Below, piece by piece: positions 27,183 to 33,466 of a DNA stretch of 64,000 nucleotides (position 1 is the first letter of the stretch; every line of letters starts with the position of its first letter). The notes beneath the pieces are model-generated. The model was not told where the DNA came from and ran no database searches. It worked only from the letters and a program-made list of their open reading frames with translations. The stretch comes from CAVYOE01 sp963770155. GTDB lineage: Bacteria > Actinomycetota > Thermoleophilia > Solirubrobacterales > 70-9. The stretch is taken from the NCBI GenBank assembly GCA_963770155.1, contig CAVYOE010000001.1:434001-498000 (forward strand), written 5' to 3'. The position numbers and the translations under genes are program-made.

Positions 27183-28208
27183 CTAGAGCCAGCCGCGACG
27201 GCGGAAGGAGGCGATCATCGCGACCATGATCACGACCATCGCCGCGACGATCGCGTAGAAGGCGCCGTCGTTTCCCTCGCCGGGGACGCCGACGTTCATG
27301 CCCCAGATGCTGGCCAGCAGTGTCAGCGGCAGGACGATGACCGAGATCGAGGTGAGCACGCGGAGGATGTCGTTGACCCGGTGGGAGATCACCGACTCGT
27401 TCGTCTCCTCGAGCGCCTCGACCACCTCCTTGTAGTTCTCGAGCATGTCCCAGATCCGCTCGTTGGCGTCGACGACATCGTCGAAGTAGATCTCGAGGTC
27501 CAGGTCGGGCGCCAAGTAGCGCTGCTTGACGCCTTCGAGGTCCCGCAGCACAGGGCGCTGCGGGCGGATCACCTTGCGGAAATTGATGATCTCCTGCTTC
27601 GCGTTCGAGATGTCGCGGACGATCTCCTCGCCGCGGCCGGAAAAGATGTCCTCCTCCAGCGCGTCGAGCTTGTTGCCGATCTTCCGCAGCATCGGGAAGC
27701 AGTAGTCGAAGCTGTCGTCTACCAGCCGGTAGAGCAGGTAGCCAGAGCCGCGCGTGAAGAGCTCGTCGCGGAGTTCCTCCTTCGAGCGGCAGCGCTCGAA
27801 CAGGTACTCGACGGGCTGTAGGGGCTGGTTCGGGATCGTGACCAGGAAGCCGGGGCCCACGAAGAGGTCGAGCTCGCCGGCGCCGAGCCTGCCTGCCGCC
27901 GGGTCGAAGACCGGGAAATTCAGAACGATGAAGAGGTAGCCGTCGTACTCGTCGATCTTCGGCCGCTGGTTTCGGGAGGCGATGTCCTCGAGGTCGAGGG
28001 CGTGGAAGTCGAAGTTCTCCTCGAGCCAGGCGATCTCGGCCGGGCCGGTGCCGTCGATCTTGACCCAGCGCAGCCCCTCGGCCGCGATCTCCTCGATCCG
28101 CGGTGCTTCAGGCTCGCTCGGCTGACCCGCGACGAGTGGCGCAGGAGAGCGGCCTGGGCGGCGCAGGCGTGGCCGCGGCAGGCTCGGGATCCGCCGCTCG
28201 CTCGCCAT
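27183..28208 (-). CDS. corA: CorA family magnesium/cobalt transporter
   Basis: 341 residues. A large cytoplasmic N-terminal domain ends in long helices (VVEALEETNESVISHRVNDILRVLTSISVIVLPLTLLASIWGMNVG), containing the first membrane helix and the GMN selectivity motif; a second helix AFYAIVAAMVVIMVAMIASF closes the protein with a basic end. Pentameric Mg2+ channel. The start is uncertain: an out-of-frame ATG with TAGGTC upstream lies at about 28228, and the first 35 residues (Pro/Arg-rich) are not conserved in the family. Transcribed away from the riboswitch at 28326. Confidence 0.92.
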   Translation of the reverse strand: MASERRIPSLPRPRLRRPGRSPAPLVAGQPSEPEAPRIEEIAAEGLRWVKIDGTGPAEIAWLEENFDFHALDLEDIASRNQRPKIDEYDGYLFIVLNFPVFDPAAGRLGAGELDLFVGPGFLVTIPNQPLQPVEYLFERCRSKEELRDELFTRGSGYLLYRLVDDSFDYCFPMLRKIGNKLDALEEDIFSGRGEEIVRDISNAKQEIINFRKVIRPQRPVLRDLEGVKQRYLAPDLDLEIYFDDVVDANERIWDMLENYKEVVEALEETNESVISHRVNDILRVLTSISVIVLPLTLLASIWGMNVGVPGEGNDGAFYAIVAAMVVIMVAMIASFRRRGWL

Positions 28209-28299
28209 CTTCTGTGCTCGTCGCGGTCATCGGGACCTAGCTTACGGGAGCCACCCAGTCGCGGGTCAGATGTTGTTTCAGGGGCGTGGCGCCCGCTGG

Positions 28300-28305
28300 T
28301 ATAGT
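28300..28305 (+). promoter_or_regulatory. -10 element upstream of the SAM riboswitch
   Basis: TATAGT about 20 nt before the first riboswitch helix. TTGTTT/TTTCAG about 18-21 nt further upstream could be the -35 region, with less certainty. Confidence 0.55.
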
Positions 28306-28325
28306 CGGCCGCCTACATAGCTTCA

Positions 28326-28449
28326 CCACATCAAGAGGGGTGGAGGGACTGGCCCGCAGAAGCCCCGGCAACCCCCTCGGCGAGATTCACCGCCGAGGAG
28401 AGGGTGCCAACTCCAGCAGGTAACAAGCAGCAACGCCTGGGAGATGTGG
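28326..28449 (+). promoter_or_regulatory. SAM-I (S-box) riboswitch aptamer
   Basis: The conserved S-box blocks are all present in order: ATCAAGAG, GGAGGGAC, TGGCCC, CCCCGGCAACC, GGTGCCAACTCC and the closing GAGATG. Helix P1 pairs CCACATC (28326-28332) with GATGTGG (28443-28449). P3 is the hairpin CCTCGGCG/CGCCGAGG. The RNA binds S-adenosylmethionine. It is followed at once by a terminator and controls the threonine synthase-like and CysO-like genes downstream. Confidence 0.95.
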
Positions 28450-28496
28450 AGGACCCTTCATCCGGACCTCTGCCCCTCCACAGGCGGAGGTTTTTT
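28446..28496 (+). terminator. Riboswitch expression platform (antiterminator/terminator)
   Basis: The terminator stem pairs ACCTCTGCC (28466-28474) with GGCGGAGGT (28483-28491) and is followed by six T. The competing antiterminator pairs GTGGAGG (28446-28452), which shares the 3' strand of aptamer helix P1, with CCTCCAC (28475-28481) in the terminator loop and 5' side. SAM binding fixes P1, frees the terminator and turns the operon off. Confidence 0.9.
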
Positions 28497-28522
28497 CGTT
28501 GAAGGCGACCTAGGAGAAGCAA

Positions 28523-29752
28523 GTGGCACTGGAAGCGCTCAAATGCAAGGAATGTGGAAGCACCTACGAGCTGGATGACAGCTTCGTTTGCGAGCAGTGC
28601 TTCGGTCCGCTCGAGGTCGCCTATGACTTCTCTGGAATCGAGCCGGACGAGGCCAAGCGCAAGATCCAGGCCGGTTCACACGGGATCTGGCGCTACGCCG
28701 ATTTCCTGCCGTTCGCCGGCCGTCCGCAGGATCCGCTCGAGCCCGGCCTGACCCCGCTGATCGCCGCCGACCAGCTTGCCGAGCGGCTCGGCCTCGGGGA
28801 GGTCTGGATCAAGAACGACGCCGCCAACCCGACCCACTCGTTCAAGGACCGCGTGGTCGCGGTGGCCGTCGCCAAGGCCAAGGAGCTCGGGTTCGACACC
28901 GTCGCCTGCGCGTCCACGGGCAACCTTGCGAACGCGGTCGCTGCCCACGCATCGGCGGCGGGCCTCGATTCCTATGTCTTCGTCCCCGCCGACCTCGAGG
29001 AGCAGAAGCTGCTCGCGACCGGGATCTACGGGACCCGGCTCGTGGGGATCAAGGGCACCTACGACGACGTCAACCGGCTCTGTACCGAGCTCTCCCAGAC
29101 CCGGCCGTGGGCCTTTGTCAACGTCAACATCCGGCCTTACTACGCCGAAGGCTCCAAGACCCTCGCCTACGAGACGATGGAGCAGCTCGGCTGGACACTG
29201 CCCGACCGGGTCGTCTGCCCGATCGCCTCCGGATCCCTGTTCACGAAACTGGGCCGTGCGATGTCCGAGTGGATCGAGCTCGGCCTCGTCAGCGGCAAGC
29301 TGCCCGTCTTCAACGGCGCCCAGGCGCAGGGCTGTTCGCCTGTGGCCACCGCGTTCGCCGAAGGCTGGGACGCCTGCAAGCCGCAGAAGCCGGACACGAT
29401 CGCCAAGAGCCTCGCAATCGGCGACCCCGCTGACGGGGTCTACGCCCTCGACCTTGCGCGCAAGACCTCCGGCTCGATCGACTCGGTCACCGACGACGAG
29501 ATCCGCGCAGGGATCAAGCTTCTGGCCGAGACCACCGGGGTCTTCACCGAGACCGCGGGCGGCGTCACCGTGGCGGTCTTGTCCAAGCTCGCCGACCGCG
29601 GGGATATCGGTGCCGACGAGCGCGTCGTCGTCTACATCACGGGGGAGGGGCTGAAGACCCTCGACGCCGCCCGGGAGAGCTTCTCTATGTACGAGATCGA
29701 GCCCACCCTCGCCGATTTCGAGGCGACGGTCGAACAGCCCGCGGCGGTATAA
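28523..29752 (+). CDS. thrC: Threonine synthase-like PLP enzyme with N-terminal zinc ribbon
   Basis: 409 residues from GTG 28523 (AGGAGAAG upstream). A zinc ribbon (Cys8, Cys11, Cys23, Cys26) precedes a fold-type-II PLP domain; Lys108 in NPTHSFKDR forms the Schiff base, GNLANAVAAH (after STG) holds the substrate phosphate loop, and CPIASGSL resembles the cofactor-phosphate Gly loop. By family it converts O-phosphohomoserine to threonine. The context is odd: it is under a SAM riboswitch, which normally controls methionine/sulfur genes, and is followed 9 nt later by a CysO-like sulfur carrier. A role in sulfur amino-acid synthesis, or threonine synthase under unusual control, are both open. The family call is firm; the physiological reaction is less so. 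Confidence 0.9.
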   Translation: MALEALKCKECGSTYELDDSFVCEQCFGPLEVAYDFSGIEPDEAKRKIQAGSHGIWRYADFLPFAGRPQDPLEPGLTPLIAADQLAERLGLGEVWIKNDAANPTHSFKDRVVAVAVAKAKELGFDTVACASTGNLANAVAAHASAAGLDSYVFVPADLEEQKLLATGIYGTRLVGIKGTYDDVNRLCTELSQTRPWAFVNVNIRPYYAEGSKTLAYETMEQLGWTLPDRVVCPIASGSLFTKLGRAMSEWIELGLVSGKLPVFNGAQAQGCSPVATAFAEGWDACKPQKPDTIAKSLAIGDPADGVYALDLARKTSGSIDSVTDDEIRAGIKLLAETTGVFTETAGGVTVAVLSKLADRGDIGADERVVVYITGEGLKTLDAARESFSMYEIEPTLADFEATVEQPAAV

Positions 29753-29761
29753 GTCCGGCCC

Positions 29762-30037
29762 GTGGCAGTCACAGTCAAGATCCCGACCCAGTTGCGCGCC
29801 GTTACCGGCGGGGAGGAGGAGCTCTCGGTCGAGGGCTCGACCGTCGGTCAGGTTCTCGATGCCGTCTTCGAGCAGCACGGCGACCTCCGCGACCGGATCA
29901 CCGAGGACGGCGACCTGCGCCGGTTCGTGAACGTCTACGTCGCCGGCGAGGACATCCGCTTCCAGCAGGGCCTCGACACTTCGGTCGAGGACGGCGCCGA
30001 GGTGACCATCCTTCCAGCGGTAGCTGGAGGCGCATAA
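29762..30037 (+). CDS. CysO/MoaD-like ubiquitin-fold sulfur carrier
   Basis: 91 residues from GTG 29762; TATAAG also lies 8 nt upstream, so a second promoter is possible. The sequence closely follows mycobacterial CysO: VTVKIPTQLRAVTGG, then RRFVNVYVAGEDIRFQQGLDT and VTILPAVAGG at the end. CysO carries sulfur as a C-terminal thiocarboxylate for cysteine synthesis by CysM; MoaD and ThiS are relatives. Here one Ala follows the Gly-Gly, so the tail must be trimmed before activation, probably by a JAMM (Mec-like) peptidase encoded elsewhere. The gene is under the same SAM riboswitch as the upstream PLP enzyme; the two may act together. Confidence 0.88.
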   Translation: MAVTVKIPTQLRAVTGGEEELSVEGSTVGQVLDAVFEQHGDLRDRITEDGDLRRFVNVYVAGEDIRFQQGLDTSVEDGAEVTILPAVAGGA

Positions 30038-30124
30038 ACCCGGCATTTACCAGCAGCTCCTCAGCTTCGCTTCTGGGGCTGCCGGGGGAGGGCTCGATTG
30101 AATGGCCCATATGAGGCGGCCCAT

Positions 30125-30835
30125 ATGAAACCTCCTGTGTTGATCCTCTGCGGCGGGCGTGGGACCAGGCTCCGCGAGCAGACGGTCGAGATTCCCAAGG
30201 CGCTGGTCGAGATCGGCGGGCAGCCGATCCTCTGGCACGTGATCCGGATCTACGCCGCGCACGGCTTCGAGCGCTTCGGACTGCTGACCGGTCACAAGGG
30301 CGAGATGATCCGGGACTGGGTGGCCGCGGAGGAGTGGCCCGGTGGCCTCGAGATCGAGGCGATCGATACGGGAGAGGACACCCCGACCGGCGGGCGGATC
30401 GCACTGGTGGCCGACCGGGTCGCGGGCGGGACCTTCTGCGCCACTTACGCAGACGGGGTCGCCGACCTCGATCTGGCGGCCCTGCTCGACTTCCATGCCG
30501 GCCACGGATCCCTTGCGACGGTGACCGTGGCTCGTCCCCGGCTTCAGTTCGGGATCGCGCAGCTCGACGGGGATGACCGGGTGGCCGGGTTCGAGGAGAA
30601 ACCACAGCTCGAGACCTGGATCAACGGCGGCTTTTTCTGTTTCGAGCCAGGGGTACTCGAATACTTGAACGACGATTCGGTGCTCGAGCGAGAGCCACTC
30701 GAGCGTCTGGCAGCAGCTGGCGAGCTGCGTGGCTTCCGGCACCGAGGGTTCTGGGACTGCATGGACACCTATAAGGATGCGGTCGAGCTCAACGACCTCT
30801 GGGCACGCGGCGAGGCACCTTGGCTTCGCTGGTAA
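30125..30835 (+). CDS. Sugar nucleotidyltransferase, glucose-1-phosphate cytidylyltransferase-like
   Basis: 236 residues. The nucleotide-binding start is PPVLILCGGRGTRLREQTVEIPKALVEIGG, and the metal site is in FCATYADGVADLDL; GGFFCFEPGVLEYL and the C-terminal RGFWDCMDTYKDAVELNDLW resemble RfbF, which makes CDP-glucose. ATG 30125 is preferred, but the start region has an 11-nt direct repeat (GGCCCATATGA at about 30104 and 30118), and an in-frame TTG at 30098 is possible. It overlaps the next gene, a sugar-nucleotide dehydratase, as in CDP-glucose pathways. The exact nucleotide (CTP or UTP/dTTP) is inferred. Confidence 0.82.
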   Translation: MKPPVLILCGGRGTRLREQTVEIPKALVEIGGQPILWHVIRIYAAHGFERFGLLTGHKGEMIRDWVAAEEWPGGLEIEAIDTGEDTPTGGRIALVADRVAGGTFCATYADGVADLDLAALLDFHAGHGSLATVTVARPRLQFGIAQLDGDDRVAGFEEKPQLETWINGGFFCFEPGVLEYLNDDSVLEREPLERLAAAGELRGFRHRGFWDCMDTYKDAVELNDLWARGEAPWLRW

Positions 30836-31785
30836 CCGGTGCCCACGGTTTTGCGGGCGCCTGGCTGTGCAAAGCCTTGCTCGACCAGGGCGACGAGGTG
30901 TTCGGGTATGACCGCGGCGATCCGGCGCGTTCGGGGCTCGAACTGCTGGGGATCGCAGACCGGGTTGAGGTCGTCAACGGGGACGTCACCGACAGCGAGC
31001 TGCTGAGCGAGGCGGTCCGGGCGCGCCGCCCACGTCAGGTCTTCCACCTTGCGGCCCGGACGATTGTCGGCGAAGCGAGCGCCTCCCCCGCCGCTACTTT
31101 CGATGCCAACGTCCGCGGTACCTGGACCCTGCTCGAGGTCTGCCGTGCCGAGGAGGTCGAAGCGACCGTGGTCGCCTCCTCCGACAAGGCCTATGGCCCC
31201 AGCGACGAGCTGCCCTATACCGAGGAAACGCCGCTGCGGCCGACCTTTCCCTACGACTCCAGCAAGGCCGCAGCCGACCTGATTGCACGCAGTTACTTCC
31301 ACAGCTACGGGGTGCCGGTCGCCGTGACCAGGTTCGCGAACCTCTACGGGGGTGGCGATCTCAACTTCTCGCGGCTGATTCCCGAGACCGTTACCGCGGT
31401 GCTCGACGGGCGAGCGCCGGTGATCCGTTCCGACGGCTCGCCCGAACGCGACTATCTCTACGTCGAGGACGCGGGCCGCGCTTACCTGGCGATTGCCGCC
31501 CTCCTGAGAGACGGCAAGGGAGGAGGGGAGGCCTTCAACGCCGGTGGGGGCGAGTCGCACTCGGTTCGCGAGGTGGTCGACCTGATCGGAGAGCTCGGCG
31601 GTTCCGAGGTCGAGGCTGACTACCAGGGAGAAGGAGTGCCCGCGGGCGAGATCCATCGCCAGTGGTTGGATGCCGGCAAGCTGGAGAAGACGACCGGGTG
31701 GAGTCCCCAGGTCGACCTGCGTGACGGGCTCACCCGCACGCTCGCGTGGTACCGGGAGCATCCGGAAGTACGGCAAGCAGCCTGA
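30820..31785 (+). CDS. NAD-dependent epimerase/dehydratase, CDP-glucose 4,6-dehydratase-like
   Basis: 321 residues from TTG 30820, overlapping the upstream gene by 16 nt. Short-chain dehydrogenase fold: NAD loop VTGAHGFAGAWL (Gly7, Gly10, Gly13), VFHLAARTIVGEASASP, catalytic VVASSDKAYG and Tyr145-Lys149 (YDSSK), and the RDYLYVEDAGRAYLAIA segment. SSDKAYG and the active-site order match RfbG-type CDP-glucose 4,6-dehydratases, which make CDP-4-keto-6-deoxyglucose. With the upstream cytidylyltransferase-like gene this makes a two-step route to a deoxysugar precursor; later steps are not in the window. Confidence 0.82.
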   Translation: MASLVTGAHGFAGAWLCKALLDQGDEVFGYDRGDPARSGLELLGIADRVEVVNGDVTDSELLSEAVRARRPRQVFHLAARTIVGEASASPAATFDANVRGTWTLLEVCRAEEVEATVVASSDKAYGPSDELPYTEETPLRPTFPYDSSKAAADLIARSYFHSYGVPVAVTRFANLYGGGDLNFSRLIPETVTAVLDGRAPVIRSDGSPERDYLYVEDAGRAYLAIAALLRDGKGGGEAFNAGGGESHSVREVVDLIGELGGSEVEADYQGEGVPAGEIHRQWLDAGKLEKTTGWSPQVDLRDGLTRTLAWYREHPEVRQAA

Positions 31786-31791
31786 CCGAGA

Positions 31792-31865
31792 CGCGCCCGG
31801 CAGGATTCGAACCTGCGGCCTTTCCCTCCGGAGGGGAACGCTCTATCCAGCTGAGCTACGGGCGC
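31792..31865 (-). tRNA. tRNA-Arg (anticodon CCG)
   Basis: Read on the minus strand: acceptor GCGCCCG, D-arm GCTCAGCTGGATAGAGC, anticodon stem TTCCC/GGGAA with loop CTCCGGA (anticodon CCG), T-arm GCAGGTTCGAATCCTGC, acceptor 3' strand CGGGCGC and discriminator G. CCA is not encoded. The 3' end faces the dehydratase gene. Confidence 0.97.
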
Positions 31866-31902
31866 TGAAGGCTCAGGTTAGTGGCTGTTTTGCACGAAGC
31901 AG

Positions 31903-31920
31903 AACGAACACATGTTCGTT
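31903..31920. promoter_or_regulatory. SOS (LexA) box
   Basis: AACGAAC-ACAT-GTTCGTT is a perfect inverted repeat with a 4-nt spacer whose core CGAACN4GTTCG matches the LexA operator of Gram-positive bacteria and actinobacteria. It lies 20-36 nt before TAATCT (31940-31945), covering the -35 region of the endonuclease gene. Confidence 0.7.
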
Positions 31921-31952
31921 TCATGTCTGCTCACAGCCCTAATCTGGTCTCC

Positions 31953-32585
31953 GTGAAGACCATCCATCGAGGAAACACCACTGAGGCTGCCGTACTGCAC
32001 GCTCTGGTGGAACGAGGATTTCAGGTGCTAGTTCCGTTTGGCGAAGGCGCGCCCTACGACTTGGCGGTAGCCCTGCCCGATCAGACCCTCGTGCGGATCC
32101 AGTGCAAGACGGCGCGGCAATACAGGAGATACCGCGGCGTCATTGTGTTTAACAGCAGGGCATCCGACCACGGTCACGGCCAACGCACCTACCACGGACT
32201 CGCTGATTTTTTCGGGGTTTGTTTTCCGACTTCTGGAACGGTTTACCTAGTCCCAGTCGCTGACGCGCCTATGTCCGTCGTGACTCTTCGGGTCGAGCCA
32301 GCATTGAACAACCAACGCAATGGCGTTCGCATGGCATCCGACTTTGAGGTTGCCCGATGGTCGGAAAAGGACCTGCGCAATGCAATGCGGAGGACGAGCG
32401 GGGAAAGACTTAAGGAGCTCTTTCATGACGAGCGCGGTAGCTGGCGCCCACCGACAGCAGCGATCGCTTCTACGCTTGCCGCGTGGATCTCTCGCTTGCA
32501 TTCCTGGGCACCGGTGGGTCAGTGCCGACCGAGCGCCGCGCGACGGCGTGCGTCCTGCTGCGCGCCGGCGGCGACCGGATCCTGA
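31953..32585 (+). CDS. PD-(D/E)XK endonuclease (PDDEXK_5-like)
   Basis: About 210 residues from GTG 31953; TAATCT lies 7 nt upstream. The N-terminal domain is of the PD-(D/E)XK type found in group I intron-associated and related small endonucleases: Glu11 (NTTEAAVLHALVERGFQVLVPFG), Asp36 (PYDLAVALPD) and Gln50-x-Lys52 (RIQCKTARQY), then HGQRTYHGLADFFGVCF. Base composition is less GC-rich than its neighbours in the first 450 nt. It lies beside tRNA-Arg with an SOS box upstream, so it may be induced by DNA damage or be a small mobile/selfish gene. The C-terminal 34 residues overlap the rnz start in another frame, suggesting the reading frame once ended earlier. Substrate unknown. Confidence 0.75.
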   Translation: MKTIHRGNTTEAAVLHALVERGFQVLVPFGEGAPYDLAVALPDQTLVRIQCKTARQYRRYRGVIVFNSRASDHGHGQRTYHGLADFFGVCFPTSGTVYLVPVADAPMSVVTLRVEPALNNQRNGVRMASDFEVARWSEKDLRNAMRRTSGERLKELFHDERGSWRPPTAAIASTLAAWISRLHSWAPVGQCRPSAARRRASCCAPAATGS

Positions 32586-33466
32586 TCGACTGCTGCGAGG
32601 GGGCCCAGCGGCAGATGCACCGCTCCACCGGACTGGTCCCGGTCGACGAGATCTACATCACCCACTACCACGCCGACCATTACCTGGGACTGCCTGGCCT
32701 GCTCAAGACATACGACCTGATGGCGCGGGAGGCGCCCCTGCGAGTGATCGGCCCCCCGGGGTTGGTCGACCTGTTCAAGACGCTCGGCCGGATCTTCGGC
32801 CGGGTCCGCTACGAGCTCGAGCTCGTTGAGCTCGCCGAGGGCGAGGCGGTTGCCCACGACGACTACGAGCTGCGGAGCTTCCCGGTCGAGCACCGGGTGC
32901 GGGCGTACGGATACGCGCTGGTCGAGGCGGAGCGGCCGGGACACTTTGACCCCGGCCGCGCGCGGGAGCTCGGCGTCACCGATGTCCGCGACTTTGGCGT
33001 GCTCCAGCGCGGCGAGCCGGTCGAGACTCAGAACGGGACGGTGCAGCCCGAGCAGGTGATGGGGGAGGCGCGCCGGGGCCGCAAGATCGTGATCAGCGGC
33101 GACACCGCGCCGAGCGAGATGACCCGGATCGCCGCCCACCAGGCCGAGCTCCTCGTCCACGACGCCAGCTTCGCCAACGAGGAGTCAGCGCGTGCCGTCG
33201 AGACCGGGCACGCGACGGCGGCCGGCGCCGCGCAGCTCGCGGTCGACGCCGAGGCCGCGATGCTCGCCCTCGTCCATGTCAGCTCCCGCTACAACGTCAC
33301 CGAGGTGCTGCACGAGGCTCGGGCGATCCATGCGAACTGCTTTGCCGCACGCGATTTCGACCTGGTCGAGATCCCGTTTCCGGAGCGAGGGGAGCCCCGG
33401 CTGATCGAGGGTGGCGCACGTCAAATCCGCGAGCCGGCGACCGAGCCCCTACCCCAGTCGCCCTAG
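32483..33466 (+). CDS. rnz: Ribonuclease Z
   Basis: 327 residues from GTG 32483 (TACGCT 6-7 nt upstream). MBL-fold tRNA 3'-processing endonuclease: LAFLGTGGSVPTERRATACVLL, LIDCCEGAQRQM, the zinc motif HYHADHYLGLPGLL (His61, His63, Asp65, His66), SGDTAPSEM, LLVHDASFANEE and LALVHVSSRY. It removes the 3' trailer of tRNAs lacking an encoded CCA, as is the case for the neighbouring tRNA-Arg. It converges on the beta-helix gene with a 4-nt overlap. Confidence 0.95.
   Translation: MDLSLAFLGTGGSVPTERRATACVLLRAGGDRILIDCCEGAQRQMHRSTGLVPVDEIYITHYHADHYLGLPGLLKTYDLMAREAPLRVIGPPGLVDLFKTLGRIFGRVRYELELVELAEGEAVAHDDYELRSFPVEHRVRAYGYALVEAERPGHFDPGRARELGVTDVRDFGVLQRGEPVETQNGTVQPEQVMGEARRGRKIVISGDTAPSEMTRIAAHQAELLVHDASFANEESARAVETGHATAAGAAQLAVDAEAAMLALVHVSSRYNVTEVLHEARAIHANCFAARDFDLVEIPFPERGEPRLIEGGARQIREPATEPLPQSP

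Noticed and set aside
28326..28500. T-box leader for threonine synthase
   Set aside because: No T-box sequence (TGGNACCGCG) or specifier stem; all SAM-I blocks are present.
28676..30046. 456-residue minus-strand ORF opposite thrC and the sulfur carrier
   Set aside because: Shadow of two well-supported plus-strand genes with riboswitch and ribosome sites.
31792..32585. Integrated prophage or integrative element at the tRNA
   Set aside because: No integrase, no repeat of the tRNA 3' end in the window, and rnz follows at once; only a single possible mobile gene remains.
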